Positions 16,999 through 25,710 of a stretch of 64,000 nucleotides of DNA are shown here, piece by piece; within the stretch, counting starts at the first letter, position 1, and each line of letters starts with the position of its first letter. This DNA comes from Acinetobacter colistiniresistens (GTDB taxonomy: Bacteria > Pseudomonadota > Gammaproteobacteria > Pseudomonadales > Moraxellaceae): contig NZ_CP102099.1 in NCBI RefSeq assembly GCF_024582815.1, forward strand, positions 558,001 to 622,000. The letters are read 5' to 3'. The notes beneath the pieces were generated by a model, which was given only the letters and a program-made list of their open reading frames with translations, did not search any database and was not told where the DNA came from. The position numbers were made by a program, and so were the translations under genes.

Positions 16999-18567
16999 TT
17001 ATTCCCACTCGATCGTTGCGGGCGGTTTCGATGACACGTCATAAACAACCCGTGAAACATCTTTAATTTCATTCATGATACGGGTTGAGATTTTATCAAC
17101 CAAGTCATACGGTAAGTGCGCAAAACGAGCGGTCATAAAGTCAACAGTTTCAACTGCACGAAGTGCGATCACCCATGCATAACGGCGACCATCACCCACC
17201 ACACCTACTGATTTTACCGGTTGGAATACCGCAAATGCTTGTGCAGTTTTGTCGTACCAACCGCTGTCACGTAGTTCTTGCATGAAGATGTCATCAGCAA
17301 GACGAAGAATATCTGCATATTCTTTTTTCACTTCACCCAATATACGCACGCCTAAACCTGGACCTGGGAATGGATGACGGTAAATCATGCTATGTGGCAA
17401 GCCAATGGTTGTACCTAATTTACGTACTTCGTCTTTAAACAAGTCACGTAATGGCTCAACCAATTCAAACTCCAAATCATCAGGTAAACCACCCACGTTG
17501 TGGTGTGATTTAATCACGTGTGCCTTACCTTGTTTGCTTGCTGCAGATTCGATCACGTCTGGATAAATCGTCCCTTGCGCCAAGAATTTCACGCCATCAA
17601 GTTTACGCGCTTCTTCTGCAAAAACTTCAATAAACTCACGACCAATGATTTTACGTTTTTTCTCAGGATCAACTTCGCCTGCCAATGCAGACAAAAAGCG
17701 TTGTTCAGCATCAGCACGAATTACACGGATACCCATGTTTTCTGCAAACATTTGCATCACTTGATCACCTTCGTTTAAACGAAGTAAACCATTGTCTACA
17801 AATACGCAAGTTAACTGATCACCAATGGCTTTATGCAATAATGCTGCGACTACAGATGAGTCCACACCACCCGACAAACCTAACAGAACTTTTTCATCAC
17901 CAATTTGCTCACGCAACTGTTCTACACGCAGGTCAATGATGTGCTCAGGGGTCCACAGACCACGGCAACCACAAATCTGATGGACGAAATTCGACAGTAA
18001 TTCAGCACCTTTGGCCGTGTGCGTTACTTCTGGGTGGAACTGAACACCATAGAAACGACGTGCTTCATCACTTACTGCAGCGAATGGGCAGCTTGGTGTG
18101 CTTGCTGTGACTTGGAAACCTTCTGGAATCGCACTGACTTTATCGCCATGACTCATCCACACATGTAACTGGTTTTCACGGTCTTGCAAGTGACCAATCA
18201 ATTTATCACGAACTAGAATATCAACTTCTGCATAACCAAACTCATGTACTGTACCCGGCTCTACTTTACCGCCAAGCTGTTCAGACATGGTTTGTAAGCC
18301 ATAACAGATACCCAAAACTGGTACGCCTAATTCAAATACAACTTGCGGCGCGCGTGGGCTTCCTTCTTCATGTACGCTCTCAGGTCCACCTGACAAAATA
18401 ATCCCGTTCGGATTAAACGCACGAATGTCTTCTTCAGACATATCGAATGCATACATTTCAGAATAGACACCCGCTTCACGTACACGACGTGCAATCAGCT
18501 GGCTATATTGAGAGCCGAAATCCAAAATAAGGATACGATCTTCAGTAATTTGAGTATTGGTCGTCAT
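16999..18567 (-). CDS. guaA: GMP synthase (glutamine-hydrolysing)
   Basis: A 522-residue enzyme converting XMP to GMP with ATP and glutamine. The N-terminal class I glutamine amidotransferase (about 8-205) has the nucleophile in LGICYGLQ and the His-Glu pair in [10 protein letters not shown]. The ATP-pyrophosphatase domain (about 206-400) carries the P-loop [16 protein letters not shown]. The C-terminal dimerisation domain ends in [17 protein letters not shown], as in all GuaA proteins. Full length. guaB is not adjacent within the window. Confidence 0.98.
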   Translation of the reverse strand: MTTNTQITEDRILILDFGSQYSQLIARRVREAGVYSEMYAFDMSEEDIRAFNPNGIILSGGPESVHEEGSPRAPQVVFELGVPVLGICYGLQTMSEQLGGKVEPGTVHEFGYAEVDILVRDKLIGHLQDRENQLHVWMSHGDKVSAIPEGFQVTASTPSCPFAAVSDEARRFYGVQFHPEVTHTAKGAELLSNFVHQICGCRGLWTPEHIIDLRVEQLREQIGDEKVLLGLSGGVDSSVVAALLHKAIGDQLTCVFVDNGLLRLNEGDQVMQMFAENMGIRVIRADAEQRFLSALAGEVDPEKKRKIIGREFIEVFAEEARKLDGVKFLAQGTIYPDVIESAASKQGKAHVIKSHHNVGGLPDDLEFELVEPLRDLFKDEVRKLGTTIGLPHSMIYRHPFPGPGLGVRILGEVKKEYADILRLADDIFMQELRDSGWYDKTAQAFAVFQPVKSVGVVGDGRRYAWVIALRAVETVDFMTARFAHLPYDLVDKISTRIMNEIKDVSRVVYDVSSKPPATIEWE

Positions 18568-18996
18568 GGTTCATCATAAAGGCAAATGAATTAAGCGCCA
18601 TATTCTAACATTTTTCACGCTTTGGCGCATCGCAATTCATCATCTATCTCGTTTTTTCCTTAGGCATGTCAATGGGCACTGATATTTAAACTAAAATTCT
18701 CAAGTCAAGCACAAAATAAGGAGCGTTCAATCAACAATTCTTGCCCATTCTGCTCAACACAAAGCAAAAATTGGTGCTAAGATGACGAATCGAAAAGGTA
18801 TTACCAAGGAAAGGTATGCTCTCGGCTACATCGTTGCCTTTTATACGATGCTATGTCCTCACCCAAAGGAATAAATCAAAAGGCAACTACAACTCTAAAG
18901 GCCTTGGCTTATCGTCAATGCCCTAAAATATTTTACTATCATCTAACGCTTGCCCGACCACGAGCAACAATTAGGACTTGAAGGACCAATAAAATA
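18568..18996. other. 429-bp divergent intergenic region (guaA / DUF445)
   Basis: Contains the promoters of both flanking genes. A short dyad CATCGT (18829-18834)/ACGATG (18845-18850) and irregular GGTATTACC/AAGGTAT motifs are visible. I see no open frame, tRNA or recognisable riboswitch. It may hold a degenerate REP-like element. Confidence 0.4.
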
Positions 18997-20235
18997 ATGT
19001 TTCAAGAAATGATTGCGGATTTTCAACAGAATTTCTGGTTGTATATTTCAATCCCTTTTATCAGTGGCTTTATTGGTTATGTAACCAAAGTCATTGCCAT
19101 TCAAATGATGTTTTCACCACTTGAATTTAAAGGATTGCGCTTATTTGGTCTTCCACTCGGATGGCAAGGGATTGTTCCCCGTAAAGCAGAGAAGATGGCC
19201 ACCACGGCTGTGGAGTTGATGACCTCCAAGCTGATCAAACCCGAAGAAATTTTTGCCCGACTCGACCCCAAACGGATTGCCCAAGAAATTGAAAAACCAT
19301 TAATGGCAGCCGCTGAGGACATTACCCGCGAAGTGGCACAGCAATACCAACCTGGCTTATGGGAAGGTATGCCGGAGTTTGCACGACAGAAACTAATTAA
19401 ACGTGTTCAGGCCAAAGCGCCAGAAATTGTTGAACATATCATGAGTGAAGTACAGAAGGATGTTGCCAAGTACTTTGATATCAAACATATGGTGATCAAC
19501 AATCTGCTCAAAGACAAACGCCTGCTCAATGAAATCTTTAAGAAAGTTGGCAAACAGGAATTCAAATTCTTTAGTAACGTCGGTTTCGTGTTTGGTTTTG
19601 CGATTGGTGTAGTGCAAATGCTGTGCTGGATCGTGACTCAAGGTAAATATCCATGGATGCTGCCAATGTTCGGTGGCTTTGTCGGCTTCTTTAGCGACTG
19701 GATGGCCTTACAAATGATGTTCCGCCCGTTATACCCAAAAAAGATCATGGGCTACACTTGGCAGGGTTTGTTCATCAAACGTCAGAATGAAGTTGCTGCC
19801 GACTATGCTGCATTGATTTCCAAACAATTACTGACTTCACGCAATATGATGGAAGAATTGTTTTCAGGCACACATTCGGACAAAGTCATTGAATTGGTCA
19901 GCCGCCAGGTAAAACAAGAAATTGACTTACAGGCAGGTATTGTGCGTCCATTGGTGGTCTATGCCATTGGCGGCGAGAAATATCAGAACCTGAAAGCCGA
20001 AGTCGCAGAGCGTATTCTGAAACAGCTTCCAGATACCATGCGCTATGTTGAGTCTTATGCTGAAGATGCCATGAATGTGCGCAATACACTGGTTGAACGT
20101 ATGCAGAAACTCAGCCCGGAAGAGTTTGAAGGGATGTTACGCCCTGCCTTCAAAGAAGATGAATGGTCACTGATTATTGTTGGTGCGGTGTTGGGTTTCC
20201 TCGTTGGGGAAATGCAGATTCATTTTATGCTCTAA
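18997..20235 (+). CDS. DUF445 family membrane protein
   Basis: A 412-residue protein with an N-terminal hydrophobic helix (about 13-37, FWLYISIPFISGFIGYVTKV), a long charged helical region, a central hydrophobic hairpin (about 195-245) and a C-terminal helix (IIVGAVLGFLVGEMQ). The repeated (A)IQMMF..G..PRKAEKMA and LQMMFRP..KRQNEVAADYA halves show the internal duplication typical of DUF445 (YheB-like) proteins. It probably sits in the inner membrane with a large soluble domain. Function is unknown. Monocistronic, closed by a strong terminator. Confidence 0.88.
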   Translation: MFQEMIADFQQNFWLYISIPFISGFIGYVTKVIAIQMMFSPLEFKGLRLFGLPLGWQGIVPRKAEKMATTAVELMTSKLIKPEEIFARLDPKRIAQEIEKPLMAAAEDITREVAQQYQPGLWEGMPEFARQKLIKRVQAKAPEIVEHIMSEVQKDVAKYFDIKHMVINNLLKDKRLLNEIFKKVGKQEFKFFSNVGFVFGFAIGVVQMLCWIVTQGKYPWMLPMFGGFVGFFSDWMALQMMFRPLYPKKIMGYTWQGLFIKRQNEVAADYAALISKQLLTSRNMMEELFSGTHSDKVIELVSRQVKQEIDLQAGIVRPLVVYAIGGEKYQNLKAEVAERILKQLPDTMRYVESYAEDAMNVRNTLVERMQKLSPEEFEGMLRPAFKEDEWSLIIVGAVLGFLVGEMQIHFML

Positions 20236-20247
20236 ACATCTGAGTGA

Positions 20248-20276
20248 TAAAAAAGGAAGCATCTGCTTCCTTTTTT
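20248..20276. terminator. bidirectional rho-independent terminator
   Basis: AAAAAAGGAAGC, an ATCT loop and GCTTCCTTTTTT between the convergent DUF445 (+) and YgiW-like (-) genes. Confidence 0.92.
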
Positions 20277-20282
20277 ATGCTT

Positions 20283-20654
20283 TTATCGAGATGTATATTT
20301 TTCAATTTTAATCACTTCAATATCGGTTGCTTTATAACGATGGGTATCTACCTCACCCACCAAACGCACATGATCACCGACTTTTAGCCCTGCCTGACGC
20401 CAAAGATCATCATCAATTTCTACACTGATCGTACCACTCCGATCTTTAAATTCATAATGATCACTTTGCAGATGCTTTGTGATCTGGCCTGTCAGCGTGA
20501 CACCCGTTTCATCTGCCAATTTCGCCACTTGGCTCACGGTCACCATATTCTTTGTCGCTTCCTGTAGCAATACATGATCATCCTTACCCGCCCATGTCAG
20601 CGTCGAAAGACCAGTGAACACTACGATCCCGCAACCCAAAAGCACTTTTTTCAT
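20283..20654 (-). CDS. YgiW/YdeI family periplasmic stress protein (BOF domain)
   Basis: A 123-residue secreted protein. The ATG at 20654 is chosen because AGGA lies 7 bases upstream; an ATG 6 bases earlier would be too close. The signal peptide (MKKVLLGCGIVVFTGLSTLT, cut after WAG) is followed by a bacterial OB-fold: TLTGQITKHLQSDHYEFKDR, then GTISVEIDDDLWRQAGLKVG and VRLVGEVD. Family members (YgiW, VisP) protect against peroxide, metals or cationic peptides. Exact ligand unknown. Confidence 0.87.
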   Translation of the reverse strand: MKKVLLGCGIVVFTGLSTLTWAGKDDHVLLQEATKNMVTVSQVAKLADETGVTLTGQITKHLQSDHYEFKDRSGTISVEIDDDLWRQAGLKVGDHVRLVGEVDTHRYKATDIEVIKIEKYTSR

Positions 20655-20795
20655 TATCATGTCCTATTTGTTTTCACCAATTATGATCTAAACAGAAATA
20701 AGCACAGATGTCGGCTTTTGTTTGTAAGCAAGCAAATACGATCGGCAAAATTTAGCCCCACTATTCACAGTGGGGCATTAATAGCGGCCTATAGT

Positions 20796-21212
20796 TTATT
20801 TTTCAATCAAATGATCAAGACTAATACGACCTGCACCATAAAGCATTAACATGAAGAAACCACCTGCCATGGCAAAGTTTTTCATAAAGTTAATGGCATC
20901 CTCTGCACCACCATGGAAGATAAAGGCGGTGATAATACTAAAAATACCTAAGCCTAAAGATGCAAAACGTGTTTGGAAACCAAACAATAAGGCTAAACCA
21001 CCACCAAACTCAACCAAGATTACTAGGGGTAACAACGCGCCTGGAACACCCATTGATTCCATATAACCAGCCGTGCCTGCATAGCCCACGATCTTGCCCC
21101 ATCCAGCAACAAGAAAAATATAAGCCAACAACAAACGCGCAATCAAAGTTACGACATTAGCCACACCAGACTGTGTTACGATATTTTTTACAACAACATT
21201 TGGATTAAACAT
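20796..21212 (-). CDS. DoxX family membrane protein
   Basis: A 138-residue, four-helix inner-membrane protein. The ATG at 21212 (MFNPNVVV) is supported by GGAA 7 bases upstream. LLLAYIFLVAGWGKIVGYAG is the hallmark first helix of DoxX/YqjF proteins, followed by PLVILVEFGGGLALLFG and LGLGIFSIITAFIFHG. Family members are linked to redox or thiosulfate metabolism in some organisms, but the role in this group is not settled. Monocistronic. Confidence 0.85.
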   Translation of the reverse strand: MFNPNVVVKNIVTQSGVANVVTLIARLLLAYIFLVAGWGKIVGYAGTAGYMESMGVPGALLPLVILVEFGGGLALLFGFQTRFASLGLGIFSIITAFIFHGGAEDAINFMKNFAMAGGFFMLMLYGAGRISLDHLIEK

Positions 21213-21450
21213 AATCAATTTCCACACTGTTCGTTTTTTAACATGTTAGCAAGTTTATGCATCTTTAATTTTGCAATAAAGTCCTATTTAGTTAACATAT
21301 CGTTCCTATTTTGCAACAATAACACTATTTTTCTCGCGTCAATCTCCTCTGAATATGTGCTGAAAAGTTACCAATTAATTTGCTTTTTATACTGACTTTC
21401 TACAGATGCACTGCTAGGATTTAGTCCACATTCATAGTGTTAACACCTTC

Positions 21451-22089
21451 ATGGAACTGATTGATTTTATTCTGCACGTTGACGAACATCTTTTAGAATT
21501 TATTACCAATTATGGTGTATGGATTTATGCCATTTTATTCCTGATTATTTTTGTTGAAACCGGTTTGGTAGTAATGCCTTTCTTACCTGGCGATAGTTTA
21601 TTATTTGCTGCAGGTGCATTGGCTGCTTCAACAGGTGCAATGGATCCATGGATATTGGGTATTTTACTCTTTCTTGCTGCGGTACTGGGTGATACCTTAA
21701 ACTATCATATTGGGCGTTATATCGGGCCACGTGTGTTCGAAATTAACTCGCGTTTTATTAATAAACAACATCTTATTAAAACCCAGCAATTCTTTGAACG
21801 CCATGGAGGTAAGACCATTATCTTCGCGCGCTTTGTTCCATTTGCACGTACTTTTGCCCCATTTGTTGCGGGTGCAGGTAGTATGAATTATAAGTACTTC
21901 CTTAGCTATAATGTCGTTGGTGCATTCTGCTGGATCGCCTCCTTCATCACGCTTGGTTATTTATTTGGTAATATGCCAATCGTGAAAGATAATTTCACCC
22001 ATCTGATTTTCGGTATTATTATTATCAGTATCTTACCAGGCGTGATTGGCTTTATCCGCCAGAAAATGAAGGGCACGAAAGCCCAATAA
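21451..22089 (+). CDS. DedA family membrane protein
   Basis: A 212-residue DedA (VTT/SNARE-associated) protein with about five hydrophobic segments. Diagnostic residues are VETGLVVMPFLPGDSLLFAA near the N-terminus (the membrane-embedded acidic Glu), LGDTLNYHIGRYIG, and FARFVPFARTFAPFVAGAGS with the two conserved arginines. DedA proteins act as phospholipid or undecaprenyl-phosphate flippases and affect envelope integrity and resistance to cationic agents. Monocistronic; the stop is 13 bases from the convergent LysE gene. Confidence 0.93.
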   Translation: MELIDFILHVDEHLLEFITNYGVWIYAILFLIIFVETGLVVMPFLPGDSLLFAAGALAASTGAMDPWILGILLFLAAVLGDTLNYHIGRYIGPRVFEINSRFINKQHLIKTQQFFERHGGKTIIFARFVPFARTFAPFVAGAGSMNYKYFLSYNVVGAFCWIASFITLGYLFGNMPIVKDNFTHLIFGIIIISILPGVIGFIRQKMKGTKAQ

Positions 22090-22102
22090 GTCGAGCGTTC
22101 TG

Positions 22103-22693
22103 TTAAAAGAAACGTAAGATCATAGGCAGCATACAAATCAGTAATAGCATGGCCGACCCTTTATACAAATGGTCGGCTTTAATTCCAATCAAACTTCCCG
22201 CCAGCAATGCACGTCCAAATAACATCCAGAAAATACTAACCGGGATCAGAATAAGACTAAAAATGGCAAAAACCAAAGCAGCTTGCTCAATCGAATTCCA
22301 CGTTTCACTCGGAAAAACCCCTGAAGCCAGCAGTACTGTTTTTGGATTTTTTAAAGTCGATAAGAATAGCTGTCTTTTACGAATTTGCTGATGATGCTGA
22401 TCGTGCTTTTGTAGATGTGAACCTTTCCAGAGATGAAAAGCCATCCACAATACGTAGAGTAAACTGAGCGTATGTAAAATCGCGCCAATCGCAGGCCAGA
22501 TCGGATCAAATAAATGAATGAATAGCGCCCATAAACTAATCCCGTAGAGATAGCCCAACCACTCAATTGGAATAAACGTGATGGTTTTAGGAACACCGTG
22601 TTGGTGTGTTGCACTGGCAAGCAAAGCATTGGTTGGACCAGGTATCAATAACACCGCCAACATCGCCAAAACAAAAAACCAACTCTCAATCAT
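22103..22693 (-). CDS. LysE family translocator
   Basis: A 196-residue, six-helix LysE/RhtB-type exporter. It is read from the ATG at 22693 (MIESWFFVLAMLAVLLIPGP); a TTG 15 bases earlier is also in frame. The GPTNALLASATHQHG motif after helix 1 and the middle NPKTVLLASGVFP segment are conserved family markers. Members export amino acids or related metabolites; the substrate cannot be read here. Convergent with dedA. Confidence 0.85.
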   Translation of the reverse strand: MIESWFFVLAMLAVLLIPGPTNALLASATHQHGVPKTITFIPIEWLGYLYGISLWALFIHLFDPIWPAIGAILHTLSLLYVLWMAFHLWKGSHLQKHDQHHQQIRKRQLFLSTLKNPKTVLLASGVFPSETWNSIEQAALVFAIFSLILIPVSIFWMLFGRALLAGSLIGIKADHLYKGSAMLLLICMLPMILRFF

Positions 22694-22902
22694 AGATATA
22701 CCGAACAACTAGACATGGGCGCCACCTTAAACGAATTTAGGGCAAAAATACAAATTTGAGCGAGATGCAGGCAAGGGAAAAATCAATGATTTAGTGGATA
22801 TAATTTTTTAATATATTGAATTTTTTTATTATTTTACGAAACATTTTGCCATAATTTAGTTGCTGACCATCATCCTGACAGATGACGGTCAGTTGTCAAA
22901 AT

Positions 22903-23291
22903 CTATGATTTTGGACGTTGTTTGACAATAATCGGGCAGCCTTTAAATTTTGCTGCCTGTACAATCGCATCTTGTTGACCCAGTACATTGGCCAACTCAG
23001 TGTTCTTGGTATTCATTGACTGTCCCATATTGAGTGAGATCGATGGGCCAAAGCCCCAACCCCTCTGCCCCAGCCCCCACCAAGCCCAACACCAACGCCC
23101 ATACCTGTACGTTTTGGCGTTTGTACACCATTTTCAATATAAAGCTGAATACGGTTGTATTCTGCTTGTAACTGTTGGCAATTCAATGCTTGATATTGTG
23201 TAGGCGACACATAAGCGGGTTTAACCGTTGATGCACATGCACCCAATAACAGACTCGCTGCCAAAACAGGCATCCAATATAAGCGTTTCAT
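22903..23291 (-). pseudogene. frameshifted lipoprotein gene
   Basis: The start encodes a lipoprotein signal (MKRLYWMPVLAASLLLGAC, lipobox LLGAC), then STVKPAYVSPTQYQALNCQQ and a Gly-rich stretch. In the current frame it ends early after WDSQ. Adding one G to the run of four near 23053 restores GGFGPSISLNMGQSMNTKNT, then ELANVLGQQDAIVQAAKFKG and a tail CPIIVKQRPKS ending at TAG (22903), for about 129 residues. AAGAGA lies before the start. A one-base loss in a homopolymer could be a true mutation, phase variation or a sequencing error. Family not firmly recognised. Confidence 0.7.
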
Positions 23292-23304
23292 AAGATTCTC
23301 TTAT

Positions 23305-24147
23305 TTATTTCTTTGATTCAATCTCATTGAACAGGGTCACATAAGCGACGGTCAATTTATGGTCAGATGCCAAATGAATCAAGGGTAAATTCTTTTGATG
23401 TGATTCTTTCATCAAGATCGAGGGGGGTAACATGCTCTCTAGCACTGGTAAACCTTCATCTTTGAGTTGTTGAACCACTTCACGGGGTAGTTTTGCCTGA
23501 GATTGGAACTGATTGACCACAATTCCTTCAATCTCCAAGCGATCATTATGATCATCTTGGGTTTCGAGCACATTTTCAATCAAAGTTTGTAACGCACGTT
23601 TTGAGAACACATCACAATCGAATGGAATTAATACCCGATCCGCAGAGATCAAAGCAGATAAAGTAAAGAAATTAAATGCAGGGGGTGTATCAATAAAAAT
23701 CCGGTCATAACGTGCACTCAAGGATTGGATCGAGTCACGCAATTTATAGATTTTATGCTTGCTTTCCAGTGCATGTTCAAGAGCCCCCAAACTTGGACTG
23801 GCAGGAATCACATCCAGATTATCAAAAGTAGTACGATGCACATAACTGTCCAAACCTTTACCGCGCGGTGCTTTCAGAATGGAGCCAATAGCATTGCCAA
23901 GCAGTCCTTTTTGCTGCGTACTGCCTAAAATATCCTCGAAGAAATTTTCGATGTTTGGCTCTAATGCGGCTTTATCGGCAGAATAGGTTGCATCTTCACC
24001 CAAAAGATACTGGCTTGAATTTGCTTGCGGGTCCAGATCAATCACCAAGGTTCTTAAACCTTGCTGCGCACTAATGGCCGCTAAATTCACGGTAATACTT
24101 GATTTCCCCACACCGCCTTTCTGGTTAAACACCACACGCGTTAACAT
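23305..24147 (-). CDS. ParA-like ATPase, orphan
   Basis: A 280-residue ParA/MinD-superfamily ATPase. The deviant Walker A is VFNQKGGVGKSSITVNLAA; Walker A' and B correspond to VIDLDPQANSS and the RIFIDTPPAF segment. No ParB gene is adjacent: the neighbours are a broken lipoprotein gene and a SirB-like gene. An 18-bp perfect palindrome lies 22 bases upstream and may be its operator or a centromere-like site. The role could be positioning of a protein cargo or DNA; this is inferred only from the family. Confidence 0.88.
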   Translation of the reverse strand: MLTRVVFNQKGGVGKSSITVNLAAISAQQGLRTLVIDLDPQANSSQYLLGEDATYSADKAALEPNIENFFEDILGSTQQKGLLGNAIGSILKAPRGKGLDSYVHRTTFDNLDVIPASPSLGALEHALESKHKIYKLRDSIQSLSARYDRIFIDTPPAFNFFTLSALISADRVLIPFDCDVFSKRALQTLIENVLETQDDHNDRLEIEGIVVNQFQSQAKLPREVVQQLKDEGLPVLESMLPPSILMKESHQKNLPLIHLASDHKLTVAYVTLFNEIESKK

Positions 24148-24169
24148 AATTTCCCTCTAAATATTTTTG

Positions 24170-24187
24170 TAAACTGCATGCAGTTTA
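24170..24187. promoter_or_regulatory. 18-bp palindrome upstream of parA
   Basis: TAAACTGCATGCAGTTTA is a perfect palindrome located 22 bases before the parA start codon. It is a candidate autoregulatory operator or parS-like binding site. Confidence 0.6.
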
Positions 24188-24228
24188 ACCTAGCGCTATA
24201 ACTATTACTTACACAATGTGTCAAACAA

Positions 24229-24624
24229 TCAGGTAAAAACCGGCTGAATCATGACAAGGCCTAAAATACCGACCAGAGCAACCGTTCCGATTAATAAACC
24301 TGCGCGACGTTGTACCAATAAAATGCTGCTGTCCTGCTTGTAGGTTTTGATCAATGAAGACCAGAACACAAAGAACAAAATCACTTTGGCATAGAACCAA
24401 GGCTGTACTTCAAAATTGTTCATGCTGAGCAAGATTGCACCCGTCACAATAATCAAGGTCAAAGACAAATGTTGTAAACCAACCAGACCTTTACGGGCTT
24501 TCGCATTGGGTTGCTGATCCTGCACACCTACAAATAAAGTCGAAGCACGTAATACAAAAGCAATGATCAATAAGCTCACTGCTGAGATATGCACAATTTT
24601 AGTAAGTAAATGAATGTCCATCAT
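24229..24624 (-). CDS. SirB-like membrane protein
   Basis: A 131-residue protein with four hydrophobic helices (about 6-26, 48-67, 76-95 and 108-128). The KIVHISAVSLLIIAFVLRAS start and LVGLQHLSLTLIIVTGAILL match the SirB2 family, formerly linked to Salmonella invasion-gene expression but of unsettled function. It is 6 bases downstream of the bolA-like gene on the same strand, so the two are probably cotranscribed. Confidence 0.8.
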   Translation of the reverse strand: MMDIHLLTKIVHISAVSLLIIAFVLRASTLFVGVQDQQPNAKARKGLVGLQHLSLTLIIVTGAILLSMNNFEVQPWFYAKVILFFVFWSSLIKTYKQDSSILLVQRRAGLLIGTVALVGILGLVMIQPVFT

Positions 24625-24630
24625 CGATTG

Positions 24631-24939
24631 TTAACCTTTGGGTGCATGTGCGCATTCCGGACTGGCAGGTGCCTCACCCTGCCACTCACTCGGCACATAG
24701 GCATGAATCGCTAGCGCGTGGATGCGGCCCGGGCTCATTAACTCAGCAGCAACCGCATAAATTTTTTGATGACGCTGTACCAGACGTAGGCCTTGGAATT
24801 CTTCACTGACCACAATCACTTTAAAGTGTGACTCTTTACCAGGAAAATAACCGCCATGTCCTGCCGACTCATTGATTACTTCAAGATGGCTGGGTGCAAG
24901 CGTGTTTAAACGTTCAATCAACTGTTGTTCTAAGTTCAT
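24631..24939 (-). CDS. BolA family protein
   Basis: A 102-residue BolA-fold protein: NLEQQLIERLNTLAPSHLEV, then NESAGHGGYFPGKESHFKVI (conserved His and loop) and the helix-turn-like RLVQRHQKIYAVAAELMS with the invariant LAIHAY near the end. BolA proteins work with monothiol glutaredoxins in iron-sulfur delivery or act as morphology and stress regulators. The Cys/Pro-rich tail (PECAHAPKG) extends beyond the core. First gene of a pair with the SirB-like gene. Confidence 0.9.
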   Translation of the reverse strand: MNLEQQLIERLNTLAPSHLEVINESAGHGGYFPGKESHFKVIVVSEEFQGLRLVQRHQKIYAVAAELMSPGRIHALAIHAYVPSEWQGEAPASPECAHAPKG

Positions 24940-25092
24940 CGGTCACTCTGTAAGGTCAGATTGAGATAGCTCATTAGTATACATGAGCGCAATCTGAGGG
25001 AAACTTTTGTACAAAAATTTGCTATATCCTGCTCTTTTTGCATGAAAGTGCTTTAATTTTATGCAAATAATCAATTTCTTTGCATAAAATTA

Positions 25093-25120
25093 TTGACCCT
25101 ATTTTTGCATAATGTATTAT
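25093..25120 (+). promoter_or_regulatory. sigma-70 promoter of the tRNA-Gly pair
   Basis: TTGACC (-35, 25093-25098), a 16-base spacer and TATTAT (-10, 25115-25120), ending 9 bases before the first tRNA gene. Confidence 0.75.
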
Positions 25121-25129
25121 ACACGGCAT

Positions 25130-25202
25130 GCGGGAATAGCTCAGTTGGTAGAGCATAACCTTGCCAAGGTTGGGGTCGGGAGTTCGAGTCTCCTTTCCCG
25201 CT
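25130..25202 (+). tRNA. tRNA-Gly (anticodon GCC), copy 1
   Basis: A 73-base cloverleaf: acceptor GCGGGAA/TTCCCGC, D-arm AGCTCAGTTGGTAGAGC, a 5-bp anticodon stem with loop TTGCCAA, and TpsiC loop TTCGAGT. The discriminator is T. The following bases are CAA, so CCA is not encoded and must be added enzymatically. Confidence 0.97.
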
Positions 25203-25243
25203 CAAATTTTTTAGTGTAAGTTTTCGTAAAAACTGCTCAATAA

Positions 25244-25319
25244 GCGGGAATAGCTCAGTTGGTAGAGCATAACCTTGCCAAGGTTGGGGTCGGGAGTTCG
25301 AGTCTCCTTTCCCGCTCCA
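25244..25319 (+). tRNA. tRNA-Gly (anticodon GCC), copy 2
   Basis: The 73-base body is identical to copy 1, 41 bases downstream, and is followed directly by an encoded CCA (25317-25319). The two are probably cotranscribed and end at the terminator just beyond. Confidence 0.97.
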
Positions 25320-25324
25320 GATTC

Positions 25325-25358
25325 AAAAAAGCCCTAGTCGAAAGATTAGGGCTTTTTT
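25325..25358 (+). terminator. rho-independent terminator of the tRNA pair
   Basis: AAAAAAGCCCTA, loop GTCGAAAGA, TTAGGGCTTTTTT, 6 bases after the second tRNA. Confidence 0.92.
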
Positions 25359-25383
25359 CTTGTGTTTTACTTCATACCTTATT

Positions 25384-25495
25384 TTAAATCACGGGTTTAT
25401 TCGCCTCTACCCACGCTTTAAATCCAGCATCTAGATGTATATCACATTGCGATGCCCTAAAACCTGTACGTCTTCGCCGCTAACGCCGAATGTCT
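25384..25495 (-). pseudogene. decayed rhodanese-domain gene fragment
   Basis: Read on the minus strand in three consecutive frames, the region gives SALAAKTYR, then VLGHRNVIY, then HLDAGFKAWVEANKPVI and TAA. Joined, this is the C-terminal end of a single-domain rhodanese (RSALAAK..LQALGHRNVYHLDGGFKAW pattern). At least two frameshifts separate the pieces. No start or catalytic cysteine loop remains upstream; the 25500-25700 stretch shows nothing recognisable. It is a relic rather than a working gene. Confidence 0.65.
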
Positions 25496-25710
25496 ATTAA
25501 TTTTCTGGGTAACGTCATTCAGAATACTAGCGCATCTTGATGTCAATAAATGGGCATAAATACAATTTAGAGCCAAGATTAATAATGAATCACTCAAACA
25601 ATCACTAAAATTGAATGCTCCACGTGGAACCTTTTAAATCCTTCAAAAGATTAGATATGGGTTAAGACGTCATAAATGAAAAATATCCATAGAACACCTC
25701 TGTTGTTATT

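Noticed and set aside
18829..18850. Dyad CATCGT/ACGATG as a purine riboswitch upstream of guaA
   Set aside because: It is over 260 bases from guaA, closer to the divergent gene, and shows no purine-riboswitch core or three-way junction.
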